A DNA stretch of 64,000 bases from Lepidostoma basale (taxonomy: Eukaryota > Arthropoda > Insecta > Trichoptera > Lepidostomatidae). Position 1 is the first letter of the stretch, and the number at the start of each line of letters is the position of its first letter. A model generated the notes under the pieces. That model saw only the letters and a list, made by a program, of their open reading frames with translations. It did not search any database and was not told where the DNA came from. The stretch is from the NCBI GenBank assembly GCA_022606425.2, contig JAHDVF020000844.1:124001-188000 (forward strand). Direction: 5' to 3'. Made by a program: the position numbers and the translations under genes. This document shows, piece after piece, positions 32,918-43,097 of this stretch.

Positions 32918-34300
32918 AGTGAAACTAGGACCCTCGTAAATTCTTTTGTAGTGTCACGTTTAGATTATTGCAACGGAATGTACTTACCAAATAATATGTA
33001 ATTACCAAATAATCAATTAACCGTCGCGTTGCCATGTGGTCAATTGAGTTTCCACTGCCAATTTAAAGTAGATTTTCTTAAAACCTATGGACCCTAATAT
33101 TATAAAAAAAATTGTAATCCTCCATTGAAGTGTTCTCAATATTTCGTAATAAAAAAAAAGCAAAAAATTACTTCCTTCATCCCAAAAAAAAAAAATTTTC
33201 TAAGACTGCCCTCACCTTCATTCGTGTTAAGGTAGAATTTGTTTTGCTAATATTTACAACTTTATCAAAAGTGACAAATACTTACTCGCTGTTTTGAACG
33301 TATTATAAATTATATCTTTGGCTTTTTCAATAGGTACGTAATAATACCGACTGTGGATGGAAACGCAGAACGCAACTTAATAATATCAGAACTGTGAAAA
33401 TATTAACACTTTACCAAAAGGGACAAATATTAATACGTACTCGTTGTCTTGAACGTACTATACATTTTGCCTAGGTGCCTTTATCATACGTAAAATCTCG
33501 TAATGTCTCGCCCCGCCGGCTGCGGCGCGGAGACAAGTTTATACTTGGTGTCCAGTTGCTCGTATGCTGTGACGCATTCCATATCAGAAATCGCATAGTT
33601 CCAGAAAAAAATTAATAATGATATGTTTTTCAAATAATCCATGTATGTTATAGATATCGATCTATTCCTAATGAAATTCCCTACAAGATGACATAAATTA
33701 AATTTTGATTCATCTAGTCATATGCTTGATATTTAGATAAAGTTAGCGGTAAACTGAACTTACCACATGGGAGCGAGCGTTTTGTTTTGAACACGGTACG
33801 TTAAGGGTTAAGCAGAATACAAAGCGTATTCAATGCTGCTGCCCGATTGATTATGGGGCAACACTGTCATATCACGCCGCTCCTGAAGGACCTTCATTGG
33901 CTTAAAATCCGAGAGCGAGTAAAATATAAATTGTGTTTGACAGTGTTTAAGGCTCGACACCAGAGAGCGCCAGCGTATATATCGGACCTCTGCGTGACAC
34001 CCATGCCAACGGAAAGGCAACGTTCACTCCGATCAGTAGAAACAAGTGCAAACAACATAGCGATTCCAGTCAGAGCCAGTAAAGCAAGTTTCTATGATCG
34101 TGCTTTCAGCGTTGCGGGTCCGTTGGCGTGGAACAGCCTACGTGTTAGTATTAAGTATGAGGATAGTGACGTTAAATTTAAGAATCTTCTAAAGACTACA
34201 TTTTTGGGTCAGTCATTTCCTAGTGCGCCCTTGGAGTAATTGATTTTACAAATCGGCGCACTTAAAATACAAGTCATCAGAATAATATAATAATAATACA
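32918..34300 (+). mobile_element. L2/CR1-type LINE, C-terminal half, split by a TTAA element
   Basis: 32918-33016 encodes ...VSRLDYCNGMYLPNN. The frame resumes after the TTAA element with SRIQSVFNAAARLIMG and continues to 34239 (LKDLHWLKIRERVKYKLCL, AGPLAWNSLRV, ...SFPSAPLE*). SRLDYCN and NAAARLI are landmarks of the L2/CR1 lineage after the RT core. The 3' UTR ends in (AATAAT)n. Confidence 0.85.
33021..33807 (+). mobile_element. TTAA-flanked (piggyBac-like) non-autonomous element, copy 2
   Basis: 787 bp between TTAA duplications (33017-33020 and 33808-33811), reverse-oriented relative to 27301-28072. It interrupts the L2-type reading frame, which proves it is a discrete insertion with exactly these borders. 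Confidence 0.88.
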
Positions 34301-34348
34301 ATAATACTAGACAATTATTTTCACAGTACTCTAACCTAACCTCATCTA

Positions 34349-34783
34349 ACTAACTAACCAACCATCACGCCTTTTCCGCAGGGGTAGGCAGAGAGAATGG
34401 ACCGCCACACTATTCTATCCTGACACACCTCTTTAGCTATTCCACATTCATACTAAAATTGAGACATACGCGTCTTCTATACAAGCGAAAAATACACACA
34501 TTAATAATATTTCTTTAACAATGATGTATAACTCCATAGTAAATTATTGAAAACACAAACCATCACTCCGTTTCTCCGCAGGGGTAGGCAGAAAGGATAG
34601 ACCGCCACACTTCTCTATCCTGACAAACTTCTTTAGCTTTCTCCACATTCATACAACGAGTCATACACGCAGGTCGATTCTTCCGACTTCTAAGATGTCC
34701 AACCATAATATTTTTATTAATTTGATCATGCCATGTTTTCCTCGGTTCACCTTGACTCTGTACTCTATTTACATCGTTAACGT
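34349..34783 (-). mobile_element. LINE-B 3' fragments, two in tandem
   Basis: 34349-34470 and 34553-34783 are two separate LINE-B 3' ends on the minus strand. The second continues at 35034-35103 after the SINE insertion. Confidence 0.65.
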
Positions 34784-35033
34784 ATTATTATTATTTTGTT
34801 GAATCGCTCTTTACATCATGACAGCATGGGCCAAATCGATGTAAAGGTTATTATAGCTATCATATTGATTCTCGCGACGTGTGATAGGTAGCAAATCTAT
34901 CGCCATTTTATCGTCACGTGAATTCTACACCAGACCAAAGACAGTGTGACAATCACACTGCTCTCGCCGGGAATCGAACCCGGAACCTTCGGGGTGGCAG
35001 TCAATGCACTTACCACTCGGCCACGAAAGTCAT
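34784..35033 (-). mobile_element. tRNA-derived SINE, near complete
   Basis: Minus-strand SINE. The A box TGGCCGAGTGG is at 35023-35013 and the B box GGTTCGATTCC at 34980-34970. A unique body follows, containing GTGTGATTGTCACACTGTCT, and an (AAT)n-like tail at the low-coordinate end. It lies inside a LINE-B fragment with TTAACGTAT-type sequence on both sides, consistent with a target duplication. Confidence 0.85.
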
Positions 35034-35174
35034 TAACGTATACTTTCTTAACCATTATTTCTCCATCCATGCGCTCCATATGTCCGAACCAATGCAATGA
35101 TCATAACGGGAACTCTAATGTAATGTGAAGTATATTAATTTTGCAGGAAATTAGACGTTCATTTACCATCAAAG

Positions 35175-36092
35175 ATGAACGCTGTGTCGAGAATTGAACA
35201 CGCCGGGTCATCACATGACTCGCACGAGAACAGCGCCTGCGGATTCTGCCAGCAACCCTTCCTGGATAGCGAGGAGCCGACCCGCCGCACGCGCTGTGGC
35301 CACCGCCTGCATCTGCTCTGCATGAACGAGCACCTCCCCCGCACCAAATGCTGCCCGGTCTGCGACCAAACCATATCAAACTGGAAGAACATCACCAACA
35401 AGTGCGTGGTCTGCATGCAGGACCTCTTCGGCTCGGACTGCGTCCTGGAAACTAAGTGCCGCCACCTGTTCCACGAGAACTGCCTGAGAGATTACATTCT
35501 CGACCACAAACGGTGCCCGATCTGCCGACGTGACGTTTCCTATGTGCTTAACTATTTAGATGACATGGTGGACGATTTGCCTTTTCAGGACATGTACCTC
35601 TCTGACCAGTCGGAAAATGACGATTACGATAAGATATGCGCCATCTGCAGGGTGCTCTTCGCTGTCGACAGAAGCGAGAAGCGGAGAACGGCTTGCGGAC
35701 ACCGCCTTCACCTCCACTGCATGAACTCTTACCTCCCCGAGGCCAAAAAGTGTCCGATCTGCAGCTGCAAGATCAAGTGGATCAATGTGAGCGACAAGTG
35801 CGTCGTCTGTTTAGACCTCTTTGACAGCGATGATGCCACGACTGATCTCCCGTGCCAGCACGAGGCGCACGCCAGCTGTCTGGAGCAGTGGACCACGACC
35901 AAGAAGAGGTGCCCCATCTGTCGATGTCCCCTGAAGGTTGCGGGGGGCGAGTGTTCCATCTGCCTGGAGAACATCCATCCTAAAGACGCAAAGAGGCTGC
36001 CGTGCGAGCACGTGTACCACAGCAACTGCGTGAGCCATTGGCTACAGAACGAACAGACCTGTCCACTGTGTCGAGTGTCCGTCAGCCTATAG
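35175..36092 (+). CDS. Protein with five RING-H2 fingers, 305 aa
   Basis: Single open frame, with ATG in an insect-like CAAAG-ATG context and stop at 36090-36092. Five complete C3H2C3 RING fingers: C22-C63, C77-C117, C155-C196, C209-C249 and C260-C299. In each, all eight zinc ligands are present (for example 1: C22 C25 C41 H43 H46 C49 C60 C63; 5: C260 C263 C277 H279 H282 C285 C296 C299). Fingers 1 and 3 share GHRLHL-x-CMN; fingers 2 and 4 share KCVVC...LF-x-SD. The order is thus A-B-A-B-C. An acidic linker lies at 118-154. There is no signal peptide or membrane segment. RING-H2 fingers usually recruit E2 enzymes for ubiquitin transfer, so a cytosolic or nuclear E3 role is inferred. It is GC-rich relative to its flanks. 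A splice-acceptor-like TTAATTTTGCAG ends at 35146, so a 5' non-coding exon is possible. I do not recognise a named orthologue. Confidence 0.88.
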   Translation: MNAVSRIEHAGSSHDSHENSACGFCQQPFLDSEEPTRRTRCGHRLHLLCMNEHLPRTKCCPVCDQTISNWKNITNKCVVCMQDLFGSDCVLETKCRHLFHENCLRDYILDHKRCPICRRDVSYVLNYLDDMVDDLPFQDMYLSDQSENDDYDKICAICRVLFAVDRSEKRRTACGHRLHLHCMNSYLPEAKKCPICSCKIKWINVSDKCVVCLDLFDSDDATTDLPCQHEAHASCLEQWTTTKKRCPICRCPLKVAGGECSICLENIHPKDAKRLPCEHVYHSNCVSHWLQNEQTCPLCRVSVSL

Positions 36093-36214
36093 CACGAACC
36101 GACAGTTGATTATAATTTTTATACATTTGATAACGCACAAACGGTGAAAGCCGAACTGTAAGATATTGCTCTATTTGGTTAGTTAAAACTAAAGATGCCC
36201 AACCTTTTCTCTAT

Positions 36215-36220
36215 AATAAA
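36215..36220 (+). promoter_or_regulatory. Candidate polyadenylation signal of the five-RING gene
   Basis: AATAAA 123 bp after the stop codon; a second AATAAA is at 36274-36279. No other gene on this strand could use them. Confidence 0.5.
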
Positions 36221-36414
36221 CATCTTTAAATTAGTAGGCATTAGTAGGCATCTGCTCACATCGAAGATTGTAAAATAAATTCTAATATCATTGATTTAAA
36301 TCCTTGATATTAGTCTTTTTTTAAAAAAAAAAAAAATATATTATTGATTATTAGACCTTTCTAACATATGCGTCGGAGACTTTGACACTCACTAAATGTG
36401 ATGAAGTGAAGATC

Positions 36415-36872
36415 AACTTATTTCAATTTATTTATTCACTCAAAAGATATTACAAACATAATAACAGTTTAAGGCATATATTTGAGAAAGGGTAAAGAAT
36501 CAGAAACGCATGAGAGATGGTTCAACTTTAGGAAGACAAGATACTCTCTAAAGTTAAGAATATTTTTCTTCTGAACGTACTTTCAGTAATATAAAAGACG
36601 TCGATCTCCGAGGTAATCTTGTTCAGCAAACCGATTGCTCTTCCCGCCGGCATTATTAGAAGCAGGTTGGTTCATGCGGCCGGAAGATAGAACAATCTAT
36701 GCTGGCGCTGTCGGAGATATCTGTCGGGAACAAAAAGACCTATACCCTCCAGCACAGCTGAGTTTTCAAAATATCCCCTAATTGATCTAAAGAAATGGGT
36801 TATGAGAAACCCGTCTCTTCGAAGCTACAGAGAATTAGACCCCAACATTTCCAAAAGAAACGCTGTGGGATA
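36415..36872 (-). mobile_element. LINE-J fragment, diverged
   Basis: Minus-strand copy from the 3' tail region to the block before GLLITHFF, with many substitutions. It is joined at 36873 to a plus-strand LINE-H fragment. Confidence 0.6.
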
Positions 36873-37252
36873 GAAAGGAAAATCCTCCACAGAATCCTTG
36901 GACCCATTAAGGATGGTCAGATGTGGAGAAGAAGATACAACACAGACCTCTACGATCTATATCAGGACGTCAGCGTGGTCAAGTTTATAAAAATTAACAG
37001 ACTGCCCTGGATAGAAAACTTGCACCGCACGTAGGATCTGGAGCTCCGCAAAAGAGTGTTGTCTGACAATCCAGTAGGGCGAAGAGCATCGGCTTGTCGA
37101 GACTGCGATGGCTGGATGGTGCCGTGGCAGACTGTCGGGTCATGGAGCAGCAAGACTGGGAGGTGGCGGCCAGAGACAGGACGGGATGGATACGTTTATT
37201 GGAGGAGGCTAAGACCCACCAAGGGTTTTAACGGCGGAGAAGAAGATTTTTA
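36873..37252 (+). mobile_element. RTE-like LINE-H C-terminal fragment
   Basis: It aligns with 10868-11218: RKILHRILGPIKDGQMWRRR, then ...VVKFIKINRL, ending in GGAGAAGAAG. Frame breaks. Confidence 0.65.
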
Positions 37253-37274
37253 GACCTTACCTGATCGTTTTGAT

Positions 37275-37522
37275 CAGCGGTTCTCAAACCCTTTTGGTAC
37301 TCATTATTTTACGGAGCCCTAAAATAAGCAAAACCTGCTTTTATGTTCATTATTTAATTATAATCATTTAATGAAAATCAAAATAATACAAATAATTTCT
37401 AAAATAATTGTTTTGTTTGTATATTCTTATTGCAGCATTGTTATGCTGCTTGTCGCAGCGGAGCCCTCCCAGAAGCCTTGTGGAGCCCCAGGGCTCCGCG
37501 GAGTACAATTTGATAGCCGCTG
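37275..37522. mobile_element. hAT-like MITE
   Basis: Inverted ends CAGCGGTTCTCAAAC and, complemented, CAGCGGCTATCAAAT, flanked by an 8 bp repeat GTTTTGAT/GTTTAGAT (37267-37274 and 37523-37530). An 8 bp duplication and CAG ends fit hAT elements. The left limit of the duplicated segment (37419) falls inside it. Confidence 0.75.
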
Positions 37523-37705
37523 GTTTAGATCATAGTTTCCGAGCCTTTTCTGGACAATTTATTATACGAGTAGTTATTATGCCAGACATTTTTTTATTGC
37601 TAGGGCAATATCAAAGTGACAGAATTTTTTTTTTAAATGTGAATTTAGAAATATATGTTTTGATATTAATTATTGCATCTCTGGCAACATTCAGCTTATT
37701 ATATG

Positions 37706-37950
37706 AAGACTACAGGGGAAAAACAAGGAATGTCAGATAAAATTCAAAATAAATATAATAATGCCATCTAGCGGCATTTGTACGTATCTATCCACGGTAA
37801 AATTTTCGTATTAAAAAATCATGTGTGTCATCGACTATGGCCAGATAATCGATTGCTATTTGCTAAGAAATATATAGACTCTGATTAGCTTTATTCTCAA
37901 TATTCAAATTAACCTTCTACTGACATTCCTTGTTTTTCCCCTGTAGTCTT
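37706..37950. repeat. MITE family 5 in duplication copy 1
   Basis: Same ends as 9954-10187. Here it is the uninterrupted version of 52969-56379 and so serves as the empty site for the RTE. Confidence 0.8.
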
Positions 37951-37951
37951 C

Positions 37952-38382
37952 TTCTTCTTCGATGGCCCTACAGCCCATATCAAGCCTTAGCCTCCAGTAT
38001 TCTTCGCCTCCAACTCCTCCTGTCCTCCGCTTCGACCCTCCAATCTGACACTCTTAACAATCTTGTTCCATCTCTCCCAACTTCATCCTCCCATCGCAGC
38101 CTTGGTCGTCCAATTGGTCTTCTACCACCTGGGTGCCACTCCAGCAATCTTTTTGGGGTTCGCGATGACGGCATCCTCTGCACGTGACCGGCCCATCTCA
38201 GTCTATTCAGTCTGACCTGTGTGGAGAGACTGGGAGCTTTGTAAATATTGTACAGCTCGTCATTATGCCGCACTCTCCAGCCTTCACCGTCATTCATAGG
38301 CCTCAGAATTCTGCGCAGCACCCTTCTCTCAAAAGTATCCAGTCGCTCTGCAGATTTCGCTGTCATTGTCCACGCCTCACAC
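37952..38382 (-). mobile_element. RTE-like LINE-D C-terminal fragment with target duplication
   Basis: A 128-codon minus frame (38366-37980) covers LDTFERRVLRRILRPMNDGE to WAGHVQRM and RPRLRWEDEVGRDGTRLL, with a (GAA)n tail. It is flanked by the 14 bp repeat CCCCTGTAGTCTTC (37938-37951 and 38383-38396), inserted in the end of the MITE-5. Confidence 0.85.
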
Positions 38383-38396
38383 CCCCTGTAGTCTTC

Positions 38397-39047
38397 ATAT
38401 GATATAATTATTAGGTGGACCAGGAATTACGCTATTATTTAGAAAGTTTAGGTTTGAACCAATTTGTTTCTGCACGTGGATAAGGGAACACGTGGATTAG
38501 ATATTATTTGTGAAGAGCTATTTTTGGCTTTATGTTTCTTGCATATAATAATTTATATTCTTGCCCATAATCGACGATGAATCAGGACTATTTCCACCTT
38601 GTTGACTGTGGCTCTGAACAGCAATGCTGCCGCACTTAAGATAAACGCATTAAATAGAGCTTGACGCTTTACGAGAAAAATGCGTTCCTTTTTTTATTTT
38701 TATTTTGCTTGTATCTCAGGAACTAGATAAGATACCAACATGAAAGTTGTACCAAAACAAAGAGAAAAGGGTTAAGAATACTAAAAAAATACAAACACAC
38801 ATAAAAATAAAAATAAAGTGTACATATAATTAAAAAAAAAAACTTATCGCTAGCAGCCTCTAATACTTTTAGACCATAATAACTAGTCATAAACGCATCA
38901 ACTACCCTACTTGATGCATTTATGCTTAGTAAATCAATTTAATGCATTTTAAATAGTAAGCTTATACCTCAATTCTTCAACAATACATATGATAAGTGCA
39001 ACTACATCACATAATGCATTTATGTTAAGGAAAATAGCTATTTGAAT
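38397..39047. other. AT-rich repeat-like DNA, no gene seen
   Basis: Conserved between the two duplication copies (matching 56831-57476) but with no coding frame and no recognised ends. Confidence 0.35.
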
Positions 39048-39635
39048 ACTTCTTCTTCACTTTTGATAGACTCAGGAGTCTGTTATTTCAAGCGGGTCCT
39101 CTTGAGACGCTGAACTCCAGCTTTCTCTCCACCGTTTCGGGGGTCTTCCTGGTCGGCGTTGTCCGTTTAGCGTTCCATGGAGAGCTATGTGTGGTATCCT
39201 ATTTGAGCTCATTCTTTCTACATGTTGATGCCAGTATCGCCGTCTTTGACGTCCCCATCTGACCACATCTTCGACATTGCAGATTTCTCGGATTGTTGTA
39301 TTCCTAACTCGATCACGTGGGGTTTTGCCAGCTATAGCGCGGAGTGTTTTCATCTCGGTTGTCCTGAGTATGCTCTTTGTCTTGACAGTGTCTGCCCTCG
39401 ATTCAATGCCATATGTGAGGATTGGTCGCACACAGGTCTTATAAATGCGTACCTTGCTGTCAGTCCTCGTGTTCTTGTTTCTCCATATGACATCTTTCAG
39501 GCAGCTTGCAACCGCTGCAGCCTTATCTACCTGTGACCTTACTTCTCTGGGGATGTCATTAGAGCTGGTTACTTCACTTCTGAGATATCTGAATTGGTCT
39601 ACCTGTTCAATTTTTTTAAAAATATCATTCCTTAT
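39048..39635 (-). mobile_element. RTE-like LINE-E C-terminal region, 189-codon frame
   Basis: Minus frame 39641-39072: EQVDQFRYLRSEVTS, KVRIYKTCVRPILTYGIESR, EMKTLRAIAGKTPRDRVRN, RPGRPPKRWRESW. It ends at a stop followed by GAAG. The RT core is missing. Confidence 0.8.
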
Positions 39636-39807
39636 AATCATAATTATACATCATACAATTTTCTTGGAATAATAAAATATGCGTAAGATTTATTTATTCT
39701 TTCAGTTCTTAAAAAGTGATGAAAGCCTATGTTTTCATAAAGTTTTATGATATTACAAAAAAAAGTAAGATGAGACGTGTCGCTATTTTATAATATAACG
39801 TTCATTC

Positions 39808-40060
39808 TTTGGCTGCGCAATGTGAGGGAATGGACGGGAATCGGAACCGTGGAGGAGCTATTCCGGACAGCACAGGATAGGGAAGAATTTACCAGAGTGA
39901 TCGTCAAAGTCGGAGGGAAATGACAGTACACTTTGAAAAGAAGATCTAATTTCTCACCGTTTACACTTATGTCACAATCCGTCATACATTCTTCCTTTTC
40001 AAATACCATAACTTTAGACTTTGACACGTTAATCACAAGGTCATACTTAATATAGATTTT
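39808..40060. mobile_element. LINE-C tail (+) joined to LINE-A fragment (-)
   Basis: 39808-39945 is the plus-strand end of LINE-C. 39950-40060 is a minus-strand piece of LINE-A/B around [12 protein letters not shown]. The pair recurs at 58260-58510. Confidence 0.65.
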
Positions 40061-40160
40061 ATTTTATTTTATAAATAAGACTGTTATAAATATTTTTTGT
40101 GAATGTATACTTGTACACGAATCCTGGATTTTCACCCATGGTGGGTGATTAATTCATGAA

Positions 40161-40564
40161 ATTTAATTGTATCTCAATAGAGACGAAGAGCATCTCCAGG
40201 CAGCTTCTAAACAATGCGCTAATGGCGATAGCCTTCACATTGTGTTAATAAAGTAGTTTGCTAAATGCTAAAAATCAATCTCCATAGATGGCGTTAGTGG
40301 GTGGATTGTATAGGTTGATCTTAAAAAGTTTAACATATCCAATTGAAACTGACATGTGAAGATAAGTATAGATTTGGAGCATATATACAACTTCCAAAAA
40401 TTTGTCATGCATGATCATAAACAAAGGTGGAATGGGGAATGTTGTAATTACATAAAGCGTGCGCTTAACCCAACCAATGACAGGTCATAAGTCCTGTAAA
40501 CACCTTGATCAACCATATTCAGTTTCTAGTTTGCATCTTCGTCTCTATTGAGATACAATTAAAT
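40161..40564. repeat. MITE family 2, copy in duplication 1
   Basis: Inverted ends TTAATTGTATCTCAATAGAG and complement. The left subterminal block is deleted. Confidence 0.7.
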
Positions 40565-41129
40565 TTCAAGACTGTTATAAATTAAAATTATATATTGTTA
40601 TTTATAATTGATGACTGATCATAACAAAGGTGCCAAGTATCAAAAAATAGTTTTAGATCCCAATTGGTGATATACACAAAGGGTTGTGTAGTTTAGTTTA
40701 AACTTCACTCTGATGATGCCACCATATCCACATAACACATGTTGCAATAAACTATTTTTTATATATTTTTCTTGTTTTATATTTAAACCAATAACTAACT
40801 TACTAACCGCTGCGTTACTCCCATAGAAGCCCAGAAGCCCGGCTTGCGTAATAATATTTGAATAAAATCCTCTTCAGGCTTAGAGGTTCAGCTCATGTGG
40901 CTATTCCTCTTACGTCTGATGGGAACATTGTTGGAAGGTGATTTGGTGGGGTGTTGGTTTATGTGGGGGTGTGGTAACTAGATTTGGGGGTTTTAGACAG
41001 AGACATAACAAACGAAAAACATTTAGGCCACTCATTTGGATACAAAACGGTGTTACAAAGACAAATTAAAACAACATGAAACCAAAAAATCATACATATC
41101 AGAAGGAATCCAAATATGTCGACGTCAGT
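40565..41129. other. No gene seen
   Basis: AT-rich, followed by the AGCCCAGAAGCCCGGCTTGC repeat block that also closes the neighbouring LINE fragment in inverted form (41430-41465). Matches 59044-59600 of copy 2. Confidence 0.3.
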
Positions 41130-41430
41130 GAGGCAGTACTCTTTCCAGAATTTGTAATTTTTTTTTATGTATACCTACTGCCTCACTGACACAGAAAATG
41201 TCCAAATCCAAGACGATTTGATTCAACGCCCGAATTGCTCTTCACGCACTGTCGCAGGTAATTATCAGGAACAAAAAGACCTATTTGCTCCAGAACTTAG
41301 GGGTTCTCAATAGAGTCCCGAATCAGTTTGAAAAAATGAGTTGACATTAATACTTCCCTCCTCAGTTCGAGGGAGTTATACCCCAGCATACCCAAGAGAA
41401 ATGCCGTTGGATAGAGCCAAGGATATACGC
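41130..41430 (-). mobile_element. LINE-J-like fragment with an inner hairpin
   Basis: Minus-strand relic related to LINE-J (blocks like FFKLIRDSIENP and the YPTAFLLG end). 41128-41193 forms a stem of about 16 bp, TCAGTGAGGCAGTA with its complement. Matches 59605-59990. Confidence 0.55.
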
Positions 41431-41469
41431 AGGCCGGGCTTCTGGGCTTCTATGGGAGTACCGCCACTG

Positions 41470-41900
41470 CTAACTAACCACCACATTGTTCTGTCCTGAC
41501 ATACGTCTCCCGCCTCCTCCACATTCATACACCGTGTCATGCACGGATCTGTTGATTTCTTAAACTCCTCACGTGAAGGAAATTTAATATTTGATCGTGC
41601 CAAGTTTTCATCGGCCTTTCTCTATTTCTAGCTCCGTTCATGTCGTTGACATATACTTTCTTCACTTATTCTTTTCATGTGTCCAAACCATCTTAATGAC
41701 CCTTTCATTATTTTGTTCATAACACTTTCATTCGCACCGCATTCACTTCTTATATTTGCATTTGACACTATCATGTACAGATTCACCACACACTCGACTT
41801 AGAGATCTCATTACTACTGCATTTATTCTACTTTCATCCTTCTTTGCCAGTTCTATGCTTCACTTGCATACATAAGGGTCGGCACAAGAACACCACTAAT
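41470..41900 (-). mobile_element. LINE-A-related 3' fragment
   Basis: Minus-strand C-terminal domain of a diverged LINE-A, without the terminal UNCG hairpin. A piece of the SINE 3' end (41903-41990) and a LINE-J tail (42000-42250) follow. Confidence 0.6.
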
Positions 41901-42477
41901 TATTATTATTATTTTGTTGAATCACTCTATACATTATTATAACGCGAACCAAATCCATGTAAAGGTATCATATTTTTGTAAAATAAAAAGCATTATCAAA
42001 TCAAATCAGTTTATTAACTCAAAAGACATTTCAAACAGGAAAATGTTTAAGGCATCTATTAAGTACAGATAAAATATTATAAAAATACAACATAGTACCA
42101 GGAACGCATTAGAGATGGTTCGACATTAGCAAGACAAGATACTTTCTAAAGTCAAGAGTATTTGTCTCCTGAAAGTACCTTCACTATATGAAAGACGTCG
42201 ATCTCCGAGGAGACCGCATTCAGCAGACTAATTGCTCTTCCCACTGGTGTCTATTGGATAATTTGTTTTCCAATTAATTACGTATTTTTATACCACATAA
42301 GTATAAGCAAAAGGTACTGTATACAACTGAATACAGCATTTGTATACCTGTAAAATGATACTTTTATTTTTTAAACAATAAAATTTATACCTATTGTTTA
42401 TGCCGCCGCTGCGGCGCCATCGGAGTTGTTAAAATGTTTATTATGTCGCCGTGGCGGCGACAACGGAGTACAAAGGG

Positions 42478-42481
42478 TTAA
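42478..42481. other. piggyBac-type end at TTAA
   Basis: The sequence left of this TTAA ends ...GGAGTACAAAGGG, the complement of a CCCTTTGTACTCC terminus. GC-rich hairpins (GCCGCCGCTGCGGCGCC) precede it. The matching copy-2 site is 62192-62195. Confidence 0.5.
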
Positions 42482-42569
42482 TCAGATTACAACATTTTGA
42501 ATGTATATTGTATATATGTACTTGTAGACGAACACAGGATTTTACCCATTGCGGGTTATCAATTCAAGG

Positions 42570-43076
42570 ATTAATTGTATCTCAATAGAGACGAAGATTC
42601 AAATTGGAAACAGAATATGGTTGATCGAGGTGTTTACAGGACTTATGACCTGTCATTGGTTGGGTTAAGCGCACGTATCCAGTATTTGTACACAAGTACT
42701 TGTATACATTCAAAATGTTGTAAAAACAAAAACTGGTCAAAATTATAGCATATAGATTGAAGTGACATCTCCAGGCAGTTTCTAGCAATGCGCTAATGGC
42801 GGTAGCCTTTCACATTGCGTTAAAAAGATCTTCTGCTTAATGCTTAAAATACAATCTTCATAAATGGCGTTAGTGTGTAGATTGAATAAACTACCATGCA
42901 AGGGGTGGTGTTACAGATTAACGTATATACAACTTCCAAAAATTTGTCAGACATGGTGGTCATAAGAAAAAAGGTGCGCTCAATCCAACCAATGACAGGT
43001 CATAAGTCCTGTAAACACCTCGATCAACCATATCGTTTCTAATTTGCATCTTCGTCTCTATTGAGATACAATTAAT
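42570..43076. repeat. MITE family 2, full copy, abutting the hydrolase stop codon
   Basis: Long inverted ends (over 100 bp each side) starting ATTAATTGTATCTCAATAGA. Its right edge lies about 20 bp from the stop codon of the hydrolase gene, so the 3' UTR must run into it. Copy 2: 62277-62804. Confidence 0.8.
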
Positions 43077-43097
43077 TCTTGAATTAATCCGATTATT

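Noticed and set aside
27301..33807. Single 6.5 kb autonomous transposon with long terminal inverted repeats
   Set aside because: Each arm is separately flanked by TTAA, the L2 frame is split only by the right arm, and no transposase lies between.
33847..34239. Independent 130-residue gene
   Set aside because: NAAARLI, LHWL and the C-terminal block are those of an L2/CR1-type LINE, and the frame continues from 32918-33016 across the TTAA element.
34961..35031. tRNA gene (A and B boxes, minus strand); also 61805-61875
   Set aside because: The boxes are present, but the arms do not pair into a good cloverleaf by eye. Both are followed by the same non-tRNA body and tail, so they are SINE heads.
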